From positions 1-39,491 of the forward strand of contig JAJDUB010000040.1 in assembly GCA_022826885.1 (NCBI GenBank): a DNA stretch of 39,491 nt, read 5' to 3'. The stretch comes from Gammaproteobacteria bacterium. GTDB taxonomy: Bacteria; Pseudomonadota; Gammaproteobacteria; Eutrophobiales; Eutrophobiaceae. Numbering within the stretch: position 1 is the first letter of the stretch; every line of letters starts with the position of its first letter. The notes under the pieces are model-generated. The model saw only the letters and a program-made list of their open reading frames with translations. It did no database searches and had not been told where the DNA came from. The translations under genes were made by a program, and so were the position numbers. This document shows positions 8,386 to 15,911 of the stretch, in pieces.

Positions 8386-8958
8386 TCAGCTGTCGTCCGG
8401 GGTTGTCTGTGTCCAGATGTTGCGCACCGTATCAATGCTGATGAACAATCTTAATGGGCGCGTCGGCAGCGACTGAAACCCCATGGCAAGATAAAATGCC
8501 CGGCGTTTTTCTGTAATATCGGGACCACCGTCCTCAATCACGTCGAGCACCACGGCCTTCAGTCCGATTTGATCGGCAGCGCCCACCGCGCGCTTTAATG
8601 CGTTTCCGAGCAGGATACTTCCTATGCCTTGCCCCTGGTGGCGATGGTCTACGGCGATCATTGAGAGGTAGACTGCCGGGATACTTCCGGACCGGGGAGC
8701 GTGTTTCGCCAGGCCGGATGGGAGACCCTCTCCTTCCAGCGAGTGCGCGTTCAGCGCGTAATAACCCAGAATTTCATCTCGCCCACCTTCAGTAGCAACC
8801 CAGACCCGTGTAAAGTCCCCCGACTGCTGTTTCCTGGCGCTACGTTTGAGAAAGTTGTCGAGCCGGACGGTCCCGCATGAGAAAGACGCCCTGTCGTGTT
8901 TCTCCGGGTCAAGCGGTGTGATGGATATCCGCCGTGGGTTCAGCCCGGCTTCAGTCAC
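8386..8958 (-). CDS. GNAT N-acetyltransferase toxin (TacT/AtaT-like)
   Basis: A 190-aa GNAT-fold acetyltransferase. Toxins of this family acetylate the amino group of charged tRNA and stop translation. Visible features are FSCGTVRLDNFLKRSARKQQ near the N-terminus (common in TacT-type toxins), VYLSMIAVDHRHQGQGIG with the acetyl-CoA pyrophosphate loop QGQGIG, and the late FYLAMGF with the probable catalytic Tyr. The chosen start is GTG 8958, which overlaps the antitoxin's TGA (8951-8953); the longer frame to 9111 is internal to the antitoxin. Pairing with a DUF1778 protein supports the toxin call. The acetylated tRNA species cannot be predicted. Confidence 0.88.
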   Translation of the reverse strand: MTEAGLNPRRISITPLDPEKHDRASFSCGTVRLDNFLKRSARKQQSGDFTRVWVATEGGRDEILGYYALNAHSLEGEGLPSGLAKHAPRSGSIPAVYLSMIAVDHRHQGQGIGSILLGNALKRAVGAADQIGLKAVVLDVIEDGGPDITEKRRAFYLAMGFQSLPTRPLRLFISIDTVRNIWTQTTPDDS

Positions 8959-9262
8959 CCTGCGCCACTCGGGCGTCGTGTATCGCCATGACCCCCCGCA
9001 GTGCGTCGGTCGGCGGCGCCGGCGTTTCCAGGGCAGCCAGAACCACCTCACGGTCTGCGGCAGACAGGATCGTACGTTCGTGGTCGGCAATCGTTGCCTG
9101 TGCCCGCTCAAGCGCCACGCTTGTCACGAAAGTTGTCTCATCGATACCGAGCAGGGCCGCCGCTCGCTGTATTTGCGCCTTGACGTGCGGTTTGGTTCGT
9201 TGTTCCATCCGCGCCGTTTTCGGTTCATCAATAGCGGCCGCATAATCGTCGAAATTCAGCAT
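8951..9262 (-). CDS. DUF1778 antitoxin (TacA-like)
   Basis: A 103-aa DUF1778 protein, the usual partner of GNAT toxins: a ribbon-helix-helix DNA-binding N-terminus and a C-terminal toxin-neutralising tail. The core is EQRTKPHVKAQIQRAAALLG, then DETTFVTSVALERAQATI and LSAADREVVLAALETP. ATG 9262 is preferred over 9316 because GGAGAG lies 7 bases upstream. It overlaps the toxin gene by 8 bp, which ensures coupled synthesis. A good promoter precedes it. Confidence 0.88.
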   Translation of the reverse strand: MLNFDDYAAAIDEPKTARMEQRTKPHVKAQIQRAAALLGIDETTFVTSVALERAQATIADHERTILSAADREVVLAALETPAPPTDALRGVMAIHDARVAQGD

Positions 9263-9287
9263 GGTCGTCTCTCCATTGTTTTTTATT

Positions 9288-9316
9288 ATTGTACGGTAAT
9301 TTGCCGGACATTGCAA
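9288..9316 (-). promoter_or_regulatory. Promoter of the DUF1778/GNAT pair with internal operator-like palindrome
   Basis: On the minus strand TTGCAA (9316-9311), a 17-bp spacer and TACAAT (9293-9288) form a good sigma70 promoter 25 bp from the antitoxin ATG. The spacer holds an imperfect 13-bp palindrome (9294-9306, CGGTAATTTGCCG) suited to autorepression by the antitoxin. Confidence 0.65.
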
Positions 9317-9329
9317 GGGTTGAGCAAAA

Positions 9330-9355
9330 CTTGTTACAACATTATTCCGGGGCTA
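9330..9355 (-). repeat. Partial repeat R4, downstream of FitB/VapC
   Basis: Plus-strand ACTTGTTACAACATTATTCC followed by GGGGCTA resembles the distal end of R2 (ATTACAACATT...CATTATTTTAGGGCTA). The tRNA-like core is absent. As with R1 and R2, it lies directly past the stop of a minus-strand toxin gene. It may be a truncated relative or a shared terminator. Confidence 0.45.
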
Positions 9356-9358
9356 AGA

Positions 9359-9781
9359 TCATCTGTCACTCCAGGGGTTGATAACGGTAATGCCGCAACC
9401 TTGATAATCCGACACATTCCGCGTTGCGACAGTCATACTTCTCGACTGCGCGATGGCAGCAATCTGTCCGTCAAACTGGGATATTGGTTTTCCGGCGCTG
9501 CGGCGTGCTGAAGTGATGTCGGCATAAGCACGTGCGGCCGCATTGTCAAAAGTGAGTATTCGCCCACTGAAAAGATTGTTAAAAGCATACTCTGCTGCTT
9601 CGGCAAGCTCGCTTCGCCTCCTGCCCTCCGGCAGGAATGCTATACCAGTGAGAATCTCTGCCTGTGTGACGGCAGTAACGTATAAGTCGTGTTTGGGGCG
9701 TTCATCCAACCAGGCCATAACTTCCGGACTTGGGACACTACGCATCACCTCTGAGACGATATTGGTATCGAGAATGAACAA
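9359..9781 (-). CDS. PIN-domain toxin ribonuclease (FitB/VapC type)
   Basis: A 140-aa PIN-domain RNase. The four acidic metal-binding residues are present: Asp5 (FILDTN), Glu42 (TQAEIL), Asp104 (FDGQIAA) and Asp125 (RNVSDY). Such toxins cleave tRNA or rRNA. The sequence order and partner resemble FitAB of Neisseria. The only start that fits the conserved N-terminus is TTG 9781; no ATG is near, and the gene begins 7 bp after the antitoxin stop. Low-efficiency initiation by coupling would keep toxin below antitoxin. Confidence 0.9.
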   Translation of the reverse strand: MFILDTNIVSEVMRSVPSPEVMAWLDERPKHDLYVTAVTQAEILTGIAFLPEGRRRSELAEAAEYAFNNLFSGRILTFDNAAARAYADITSARRSAGKPISQFDGQIAAIAQSRSMTVATRNVSDYQGCGITVINPWSDR

Positions 9782-9788
9782 CGCCGGA

Positions 9789-10034
9789 CTACTCGAACGA
9801 TGGCGGGTCCCGCATCGGTTCGCGAGGCGGCAACTTCAGTTCGACGCCGCCAAGAGGTTTGAAGAGTTCATGCAGCGTTGTTCCTAATCCTTTCTCCAGC
9901 AATAGATCCTGCTCGACCGCTCCGGCCAGTATCAGGCGGGCTTCCTCTTCCATGGAGCGTCCGTGTCCGGCTGCAAGAATCCTGAGACGCGTCTTTACCT
10001 TATCATCCAGGTTGCGAATTGTGATGCTTGCCAT
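9789..10034 (-). CDS. FitA-like ribbon-helix-helix antitoxin
   Basis: An 81-aa Arc/MetJ-type antitoxin. The N-terminal MASITIRNLDDKVKTRLRIL is the ribbon-helix-helix, with the beta strand ITIRNL expected to touch DNA. AAGHGRSMEEEARLIL is the conserved second helix region, and the acidic/proline-rich tail (PPREPMRDPPSFE) should occupy the FitB active site. AGGGGC lies before ATG 10034. It is the first gene of the pair and has a palindrome in its promoter. Confidence 0.9.
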   Translation of the reverse strand: MASITIRNLDDKVKTRLRILAAGHGRSMEEEARLILAGAVEQDLLLEKGLGTTLHELFKPLGGVELKLPPREPMRDPPSFE

Positions 10035-10054
10035 GGTCTTGCCCCTGTCTTTGT

Positions 10055-10092
10055 AATATACGGAATAATAAATGATGATTGCAATGCAATCA
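10055..10092 (-). promoter_or_regulatory. fitAB promoter with perfect palindromic operator over the -35
   Basis: TTGCAA (10084-10079), an 18-bp spacer and TATATT (10060-10055) precede fitA on the minus strand. A perfect 17-bp palindrome, TGATTGCAATGCAATCA (10076-10092, 8-bp arms around one base), covers the -35. This is the arrangement expected for RHH-antitoxin autorepression. Confidence 0.7.
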
Positions 10093-10115
10093 ACTAAATC
10101 CTGAACTAAATCCTG
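10092..10115. repeat. 12-bp tandem duplication
   Basis: AACTAAATCCTG occurs twice in direct tandem and is followed by AAC. It lies in the 283-bp gap (10035-10317) between fitA and the amidotransferase. Apart from the fitAB promoter, I see no gene in that gap. TGGTGCCGA at 10229 recalls the start of repeat R2, but the match stops there. Confidence 0.6.
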
Positions 10116-10317
10116 AACGGCTGGTGGTTCAGGTTACGGGGAGGGGGTCAATATCAACGCAAATAGCCTTTCTTTCGGAATTTACTGATAAAGCGAGAGA
10201 GTGCATGTTACAAAATATAAAAAGAAATTGGTGCCGAATCATTCTCGGAAAAGGCAGATAACAATCAGATGCCTGTATCCCAGGATGGATGATCTGGACC
10301 TACAATTTATCGAGGAC

Positions 10318-11013
10318 TCAAGGAAAAACCGGACCAAGCAGCGGGGACAATCCATGAACCAGTTCACGCTCAGTGGGCAACCCGTCAAAGACCAGGTCGA
10401 AAAATGATTCATCACTGAAAATCAGGCTGGTCGACGCACACTCCAGTTCATCAATGCGAAAACGCCACAGCTTGTTGAACTTTGCTTTTCCGTAAATCAA
10501 GACCTTCCCGTTCTTATACATGAGAGCAATATTGGACGTGCCGCCCAGTGTATCAAGCGTGATATCCAGCGCTTCCGAGAGTTCGCGGCCGTCGGCAATA
10601 AGTTTCTCTGTCATGCGAAAACCAACTTCCGAATCGACCCTGCCGGCGAGCAGGCCGTCGAATTGATCCCTGAAATCATCCGCCTTTTCAAAGTCGCCGT
10701 TATGGGCATAGGCAAAACCGAATTTGTCTGAATAAAACGGCTGCATGTCCTCGACGATGTTCGGCAGTCTTAACGGGCGACGCAGGTGGAACACCCACCG
10801 GTGTGATTCCAGTTCCCGAAGTGAGTCCAGGCCGTCGGGATCCTCAGCCAGCTTACCGACATGGCGCCGGACATCCAGGCGGCCGTCGTCAGTCAACCGT
10901 GCAACTCCCCAGCCCCACCCGGCAATCCCGTACTTCTCCTGGGTAAGCACCCATTGCTCCAGCCGTGTAAATGGAACCGGCTTTTCAGCGCCTGCAACCA
11001 GAATCTCGCACAT
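10318..11013 (-). CDS. Class II glutamine amidotransferase / Ntn-type gamma-glutamyl amidase
   Basis: A 231-aa GATase-II domain without a synthetase domain. Cys2 follows the initiator Met (MCEILVAG) and would be the N-terminal nucleophile after Met removal. The substrate-site residues of the fold are present: HLR (76-78), HNG (104-106) and DSE (127-129). That motif fixes the start at ATG 11013; a longer frame to 11067 would bury the Cys. It starts one base after the ferredoxin stop and is last in a six-gene operon led by a glutamine-synthetase-like ligase. It could hydrolyse a gamma-glutamyl amide made by that ligase, by analogy with gamma-glutamyl-anilide handling in aniline degraders (inference). 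Confidence 0.88.
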   Translation of the reverse strand: MCEILVAGAEKPVPFTRLEQWVLTQEKYGIAGWGWGVARLTDDGRLDVRRHVGKLAEDPDGLDSLRELESHRWVFHLRRPLRLPNIVEDMQPFYSDKFGFAYAHNGDFEKADDFRDQFDGLLAGRVDSEVGFRMTEKLIADGRELSEALDITLDTLGGTSNIALMYKNGKVLIYGKAKFNKLWRFRIDELECASTSLIFSDESFFDLVFDGLPTERELVHGLSPLLGPVFP

Positions 11014-11014
11014 A

Positions 11015-11212
11015 TCAGTCTTCTTCGATAACAGTGATCGCCCTCTCCGGGCAGGACAGCGCCGCACGGCGCGCCGGATTTTCCTGCCCGGGAACTATCG
11101 GGTCCTGTTTCAGGAGCGCTAATCCCTCATCATCCGGCTCAAAGATTTCAGGCGCAACAGCAACACAACGGTTATGCCCCTGGCAACGATTTCCATCAAT
11201 TTTTACGCGCAT
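11015..11212 (-). CDS. [3Fe-4S] ferredoxin, P450 partner
   Basis: A 65-aa ferredoxin. RCQGHNRC followed by SCPERAI gives Cys-x2-His-x2-Cys...Cys-Pro. The second Cys of a 4Fe cluster is replaced by His, typical of [3Fe-4S] ferredoxins that donate electrons to bacterial P450s. It lies 12 bp behind the P450 gene and 1 bp before the amidotransferase. No ferredoxin reductase is encoded in the window, so a host enzyme must reduce it. Confidence 0.92.
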   Translation of the reverse strand: MRVKIDGNRCQGHNRCVAVAPEIFEPDDEGLALLKQDPIVPGQENPARRAALSCPERAITVIEED

Positions 11213-11224
11213 ATCTGTCCTCTT

Positions 11225-12376
11225 CTATCCCGCGGAGGATATGACTTTCAGCGGCCCGATATCATCCCAACGGGTTTCCACCTCTTCAGCCAGAGTAAAT
11301 CCTGGCAACATGTTCAGCACTTCATCGATAGCGATGCCGATCTCCGCACGCGCCAGGTTGGAACCCAGGCAACGATGGGGCCCGACACCGAATGCGACAT
11401 GACGGTTGGGGAAACGGTCGATATCAAACTTGTCCGGTTCATCGAACTCCTGCGGGTCCCGGTTGGCGCAGCCGAACAACATCACAGCAGGTTCACCCTT
11501 ATGTACGGGACAGCCCTGGAATTCGATATCGTTCACCGCATGACGGCCAAGCGCAATGACGGGGGAGAAGTAACGCAGCGCTTCCTCTACGGCCGGGTCT
11601 ATCAAGGAACGATCTTCAATCAGGCGTTTTTGCAGGTTTTGATCGAGAGCCAGTTGCAGCAGTAATGCCCTGATGGTGAAGTTGGTATTGTCCAGACCGG
11701 CCACCAGCAGGAAGAAACAGAAATTGACTACGACTTCATCATCCAGGTGTTTTCCGCCGATCCTGGCATTCAGAACCAGGGAGACCAGGTCATCGCCCGG
11801 GTGAGCCCGCCGTTCCGGCAATAACTCCGTAAACATCCGGTAAATATTTTCAGTGGCCTCATTGGCGGCCTGCGGGTCCGAAATCCGGCGGTAGACGGAA
11901 TCCTCCACCCACTGCTGGAACTCGGCCTTGAATTCAATACCCAGCATCTTGCAGATAACCACCGTAGGCAGCAACTTGGCATAGCCGTAACTGAGGTCGT
12001 AGGGTTCACCGGAAATCATCAGGTCCTTCAGCAAATCACGGGATGATTGGCGAATTGCCGGAAACCACTCCCTGATTGCCTTCGGAGAAAACCGTCCGAC
12101 CAGGATTTTTCGGTACTCGGTATGTAACGGGGGATCGGACTCCATCGGCAACATGGGCCGGTCGGTCATCGGAGGAAACATCGTGCCCCGGGCCGGGCTG
12201 AAATTCGCGGTATCGTGCGCCATGGCCTGCACCGCCTCATAGGTAGGCACCAGCCATAAACCGCCGTAGCGGGACGTCTTGCCTACCCCCTCCTCCCTCA
12301 GGTGTTTATAGTAAGCAACGGGATCGGCGCGAAATTCCGGTGAATTGTGATCAAAATCCGCATGAACTTTAGTCAT
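11225..12376 (-). CDS. Cytochrome P450 monooxygenase
   Basis: A 383-aa soluble bacterial P450. Key motifs are the I-helix AGLDNT (226-231; oxygen activation, with Asn replacing the frequent Glu/Asp after the Asp), the K-helix EEALR (264-268), and the heme loop FGVGPHRCLG (329-338) with Cys336 as heme ligand. No membrane anchor is seen. ATG 12376 follows GGTGAG; an in-frame GTG lies 9 bases earlier. It is preceded by the M29-like gene (19-bp gap) and followed by its ferredoxin. It may hydroxylate or N-dealkylate an amine or its gamma-glutamyl derivative (inference). Confidence 0.95.
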   Translation of the reverse strand: MTKVHADFDHNSPEFRADPVAYYKHLREEGVGKTSRYGGLWLVPTYEAVQAMAHDTANFSPARGTMFPPMTDRPMLPMESDPPLHTEYRKILVGRFSPKAIREWFPAIRQSSRDLLKDLMISGEPYDLSYGYAKLLPTVVICKMLGIEFKAEFQQWVEDSVYRRISDPQAANEATENIYRMFTELLPERRAHPGDDLVSLVLNARIGGKHLDDEVVVNFCFFLLVAGLDNTNFTIRALLLQLALDQNLQKRLIEDRSLIDPAVEEALRYFSPVIALGRHAVNDIEFQGCPVHKGEPAVMLFGCANRDPQEFDEPDKFDIDRFPNRHVAFGVGPHRCLGSNLARAEIGIAIDEVLNMLPGFTLAEEVETRWDDIGPLKVISSAG

Positions 12377-12395
12377 CTTTCTCACCCCCTTCTAA

Positions 12396-13496
12396 TCACC
12401 ACAGCACGTAATCGCCGTCTCTCAGGACAGGGAGCCGGTCGCCGCCGGTTTTCACCAGGTCAACCGAGACGGTTACCGGGCATTCCTTTGCATAGGGCAG
12501 GTCCCTGTGCAGGACCGTGTCCGGTGTTTTGAATGCCTCAGGCCCCACGGTGCCGCCGAGAAATTCGCTGCGCCCATAGCCCCAGTGAAAGCCGGCCTTT
12601 TCATCTTCGATAAACAGGCCTGTGACGCGGGCCGCGTAGTTGTACCCGAAGGCGATTTCGCCCACGTTACGGCGCGCGGGGTCCAGGTCGAGTTCCTCCC
12701 GCAGCGCATCCGCATGAGCGCCGTCGCCCAGCACGTCCGTAATCCGGTTTTCCTCAACGACAAAGCGCGCAATGTCATTATTAGCACCGGCAACGGGAAT
12801 GATCCCCCGGGTGCGGGACTTCTCTCCCGGCCGTTCTCCCTCGTAGGGGACAATCCATACTTCACCGGATGGCAGGTTGATGAATGCGTCGCCTTCCTTG
12901 TCAGGATGGAGGTAACCGTTGTCCACATATGCCTGCCGGAAACGCAGGTCGAACAGGCAGGTATCACCCGTGGTGAACCTGACCTCCGCCGCCCGGGTGT
13001 CTTTCATTGCGTCCAGGATGACATTGCCGCGTTCTACCAGGAACCGGGTATCAGCCATCAGGCAGGTGTCTTCCATGCTGCGGTTGGCCAGCGGCATGGA
13101 CGCTACCCGGAATTGTTCTGCAGAGCCTTTATTTTGGCCGAACGCCATCAACGGACCTGTAATCGAGACTTCCGTCATGGAGATGACCACCGTAGCCTGA
13201 TCGAGCACTTCGGTGAAGGGTTTTTTCTCCCCCGCAACCGAGGCATACGCCGGAAACCCGGCGTTCGCGTCCGCCACTGCCGGAAAGGAAACAAGCGGCA
13301 ACGCCTTGAAACCGTGTCTTTCACCCATTGCCGCGATTTGATCGCGCCAGTCGGCAGCCATTTCACGCCGTTCCTGCCAGGCCGGATTATCTTCGGACGC
13401 AGATGCGGGCAGATCTGCCAGGATCGCAAACACGTCACCAGGCCGCGGGCCGAACACTTCGGCCACCAGGCTCTCGAGGTTGAATTTTTTCGTCAT
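12396..13496 (-). CDS. M29-fold metalloenzyme (aminopeptidase T / NicX-like)
   Basis: A 366-aa protein of the peptidase-M29 fold. This fold includes both leucyl aminopeptidases and the ring-cleaving 2,5-dihydroxypyridine dioxygenase NicX. Candidate metal ligands in family order are Glu212 (SGEVWIVPYEGE), Glu280 (RNVGEIAFG), His304 (EDEKAGFHWGYG) and the His330-x-Asp332 pair (VLHRDLPYA). I cannot decide between peptidase and oxygenase from sequence. ATG 13496 overlaps the hydrolase stop by 4 bp (ATGA); the 68-residue extension to 13700 is in the hydrolase gene and looks random. Position beside a P450 and ferredoxin makes a catabolic metalloenzyme more likely than a housekeeping peptidase. Confidence 0.75.
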   Translation of the reverse strand: MTKKFNLESLVAEVFGPRPGDVFAILADLPASASEDNPAWQERREMAADWRDQIAAMGERHGFKALPLVSFPAVADANAGFPAYASVAGEKKPFTEVLDQATVVISMTEVSITGPLMAFGQNKGSAEQFRVASMPLANRSMEDTCLMADTRFLVERGNVILDAMKDTRAAEVRFTTGDTCLFDLRFRQAYVDNGYLHPDKEGDAFINLPSGEVWIVPYEGERPGEKSRTRGIIPVAGANNDIARFVVEENRITDVLGDGAHADALREELDLDPARRNVGEIAFGYNYAARVTGLFIEDEKAGFHWGYGRSEFLGGTVGPEAFKTPDTVLHRDLPYAKECPVTVSVDLVKTGGDRLPVLRDGDYVLW

Positions 13497-14260
13497 AACT
13501 TCCACACTTCCATGCAACGGTTTATCATCGCAACTACCTGGTCTGCGGCTTCGAGATGGACATAATGACCCGATGCAATGACCTGTCCGATGAGGGCCCC
13601 GGGTTGATGTGCAAGCAATACTTCGGGTTCGCTGTTGCGGCCTGCCCAGAAACCGGCTACCGGAACAGTGATGCGTGATAAGGCGTTCCCGCCATCCCAC
13701 GCCAGCATGCCGGCGAAGGATTGCATCAAGGTATCCGGATCAATTTTTTCCATTATTTCGGCGCGCCCTGCAACGGCTGTTTTATCGTCATACAGTCCCG
13801 ACTGGGCGCCTATCAAAATATTCCTCGCTTCTTCATAGCCGTCTCCCCGCAGCATTTCCAGCAAGCCTTCCCAACCGCTGCGTGTATCCGGATCGAGAAC
13901 CACGGGCGCAGGATCCAGCAACATGACGGCCGCAACCTCGTCGGAATGCCGGGCGGCCATCTCCAACGCGACAAGGGCACCCATGCTGTGCCCGATCAAT
14001 ACGGGTTTTTCCAGGCCTGCAGCCTGGACAACCCTGCGAATTTCCCCAGCGCTGTTCCCGATGCTGATGGGCGATGCCGGCGCCGGGTTCTCTCCATGAC
14101 CCGGCAGGTCGATGAGAAGCGTAGAACCGTTACTGATACGCCACCACTCAGCCAAGCCGGCCATGAATTGCCTGTGACCCAGTAATGCATGGAGGAACAC
14201 CGCAGGCCGTCCCCCTGCCTCGATCAAGTCATGGGCCAGTAACTCAGACCGTGTCGGCAT
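13493..14260 (-). CDS. Alpha/beta hydrolase
   Basis: A 255-aa alpha/beta-hydrolase. The nucleophile elbow GHSMG (Ser ~94) follows LEKPVLI, the oxyanion region is HALLGHRQF, DLPGHGEN is a standard second loop, and the C-terminal catalytic His is in ASGHYVHLEAADQV. No signal peptide is visible. It overlaps the ligase gene by 17 bp and the next gene by 4 bp, so it is translated as part of the operon. It could hydrolyse an ester, lactone or C-C bond of a ring-cleavage product. Substrate unknown. Confidence 0.9.
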   Translation of the reverse strand: MPTRSELLAHDLIEAGGRPAVFLHALLGHRQFMAGLAEWWRISNGSTLLIDLPGHGENPAPASPISIGNSAGEIRRVVQAAGLEKPVLIGHSMGALVALEMAARHSDEVAAVMLLDPAPVVLDPDTRSGWEGLLEMLRGDGYEEARNILIGAQSGLYDDKTAVAGRAEIMEKIDPDTLMQSFAGMLAWDGGNALSRITVPVAGFWAGRNSEPEVLLAHQPGALIGQVIASGHYVHLEAADQVVAMINRCMEVWKL

Positions 14261-15647
14261 ACCGCATCAACTCCCAGTCTGACACATCGTCCTCGGATGA
14301 ATCCCCGACAGCTTCATTGTAGGCGTCCAGTTCCACGCGCCGGTTGTGGGCATAGAAGCGCACAAAATCCTCCCCCAGGTACGCGTTGGCAATTTCACTC
14401 TGTTCAAAGACGTCAAGCGCTTCGGCCATGGTAGTCGGTACGCTTTGCAGGGACTCGTTCATATACCCGTCACCCACCACGGGAGCAGGCGGTTCGAGTT
14501 CGTTTTCTATCCCATAGGCCATACCCGCCAGGCACATGGCGATGGACAGGTAGGGATTTGCATCTGCGCCCCCGGTCCTCTGCTCAATCCGGCACGTGGA
14601 TGGCGAGTCGACTACAGTACGTAGGGCAATCGACTTGTTGTCATGACCCCATCCTACCAGGTGCCCTGTGGAATAATGCGCAGCGAAGCGGCGGTATGAA
14701 TTACGGGTAGGACAGCACATCAGGGTGAAATCCCGCAACGTGGCCAGTTCTCCGGCAACGGCCTGCTTGATGATCCTCGAGCGTTTGTCCGCCGCGGCTT
14801 CGTCGTAAAATACGGGCCTGTCGTCCTGCCACATGGAGTGGTTGATGTGGATGCCGTTTCCGAAACCCTGCATGGTCGGTTTCGCCATAAAATTGGGGAA
14901 CAAATCCTGTTGTGACGCAATTTCCCGGATCGCGTGTTTGAACAGGAATGCCGTATCGGCTGCCGTTGTTGCGGGTTCCGGCGTCAGGTTGAATTCCTGC
15001 ATGCCGGGCCCGAATTCCGCCGACCAGACTTCAATGGGCATACCGAACTCCTGCAGGGCTTTGCGCACCGGCTGTACCAGCGGCGCATCACGGCCGCTGC
15101 GGGTTAGGCTGTAACACTGGGCGGTCGGCGACAAGGGCGTCATGTTGCGATAGCCTTTCCGGTATGCCGATTCCTCCGTCTCGCGAAACAACAACCATTC
15201 CAGTTCCATCGAAAACATCGCCCTGAAGCCCAGTCCCACCAGGCGCTCTTCGAGTCGCCTGACCAGGGCGCGCGGCATGAACTCCAGGGGCCATTTGTTT
15301 TCCGCGTGCTCATAATCACAGATAACCAGGGCGTTGGCATCCTGCCAGGGAACCAGGCGCACCGTTGCCGGATCCGGGACCAGGCGCAAATCGGTAAACC
15401 CTTCATCCCATGAAGGCCACCAGCCGCTGCCTCCCTCCGGTGGTGGAGAGGGCACGCCTGCGCAATCCATCATTATCATGAAACTGGAAATATTTACCGT
15501 GGTCGCCGGGTCGGCAAGAAATCGCTTTGCAGGGATATGTTTGCCGCGCGCAATACCGTGGAGATCCGCTGCAACAAACGAGACTGAATCGAGTTCATGT
15601 CGTTCGATGAGATCCAGTATGGGCATGTAATTATTTGTCGAGTTCAC
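14244..15647 (-). CDS. Glutamine-synthetase-like ligase (gamma-glutamyl-amine synthetase type)
   Basis: A 467-aa GS-fold enzyme that would join an amine to the gamma-carboxyl of glutamate using ATP. Conserved sites are RGKHIP near the N-terminus, MELEWLLF (metal Glu pair), AEFGPGMQEFNL (metal/substrate Glu), GNGIHINHSMW (His of the glutamate site), NSYRR and IEQRTGGADANPYL (Arg at the phosphate site). It lacks the Tyr adenylylation loop of housekeeping GlnA and resembles the PuuA/PauA and aniline GS-like groups. The start is GTG 15647 (ATG 15626 is an alternative). It leads the six-gene operon and is divergent from the regulator at 15912. The amine is unknown; polyamine-like amines are suggested by neighbours. 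Confidence 0.9.
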   Translation of the reverse strand: MNSTNNYMPILDLIERHELDSVSFVAADLHGIARGKHIPAKRFLADPATTVNISSFMIMMDCAGVPSPPPEGGSGWWPSWDEGFTDLRLVPDPATVRLVPWQDANALVICDYEHAENKWPLEFMPRALVRRLEERLVGLGFRAMFSMELEWLLFRETEESAYRKGYRNMTPLSPTAQCYSLTRSGRDAPLVQPVRKALQEFGMPIEVWSAEFGPGMQEFNLTPEPATTAADTAFLFKHAIREIASQQDLFPNFMAKPTMQGFGNGIHINHSMWQDDRPVFYDEAAADKRSRIIKQAVAGELATLRDFTLMCCPTRNSYRRFAAHYSTGHLVGWGHDNKSIALRTVVDSPSTCRIEQRTGGADANPYLSIAMCLAGMAYGIENELEPPAPVVGDGYMNESLQSVPTTMAEALDVFEQSEIANAYLGEDFVRFYAHNRRVELDAYNEAVGDSSEDDVSDWELMRYADTV

Positions 15648-15684
15648 AGTAATTACCCTTCAGCAGTTTTTCGTGAGGGATAAG

Positions 15685-15702
15685 TACCGATACCCGTCGG
15701 TA
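15685..15702. promoter_or_regulatory. Inverted repeat upstream of the GS-like operon
   Basis: TACCGA-6-TCGGTA lies 38 bp before the ligase start, in the 264-bp gap to the divergent regulator. A weak minus-strand promoter (TTCAAA, 17 bp, TATGAT at 15732-15727) would place it just inside the transcript, a roadblock-operator position. Its binding by the 15912 regulator is a guess. Confidence 0.4.
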
Positions 15703-15911
15703 TATTCCCCCGAGCAGCGAATACATATCATAGGATTAACATGACTGATTTGAAGTGTCCTAATAATACAATTTTTATAACAATTTAAAAAAACGCCCAT
15801 ATAGAACCCTGCGGCAAATCAGGTTTACTGCGGTGACCGGCGCGGCGACTGGTTGAGTGGTAAACCACCCGGTGCTATGATTCATGTCCCTGTCAAGTTC
15901 CGTGAACAGCA

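Noticed and set aside
10229..10248. Degenerate tRNA-end core after fitAB
   Set aside because: Only TGGTGCCGA matches R2. Nine bases are too few, and the rest diverges.
12507..13565. Long plus-strand frame of 352 codons
   Set aside because: It is antisense to the M29-like gene, Arg/His-rich, has no recognisable domain and no ribosome site.
13497..13700. N-terminal extension of the M29-like protein
   Set aside because: It overlaps the alpha/beta hydrolase gene in another frame and looks random. The ATGA overlap at 13493-13496 is the better start.
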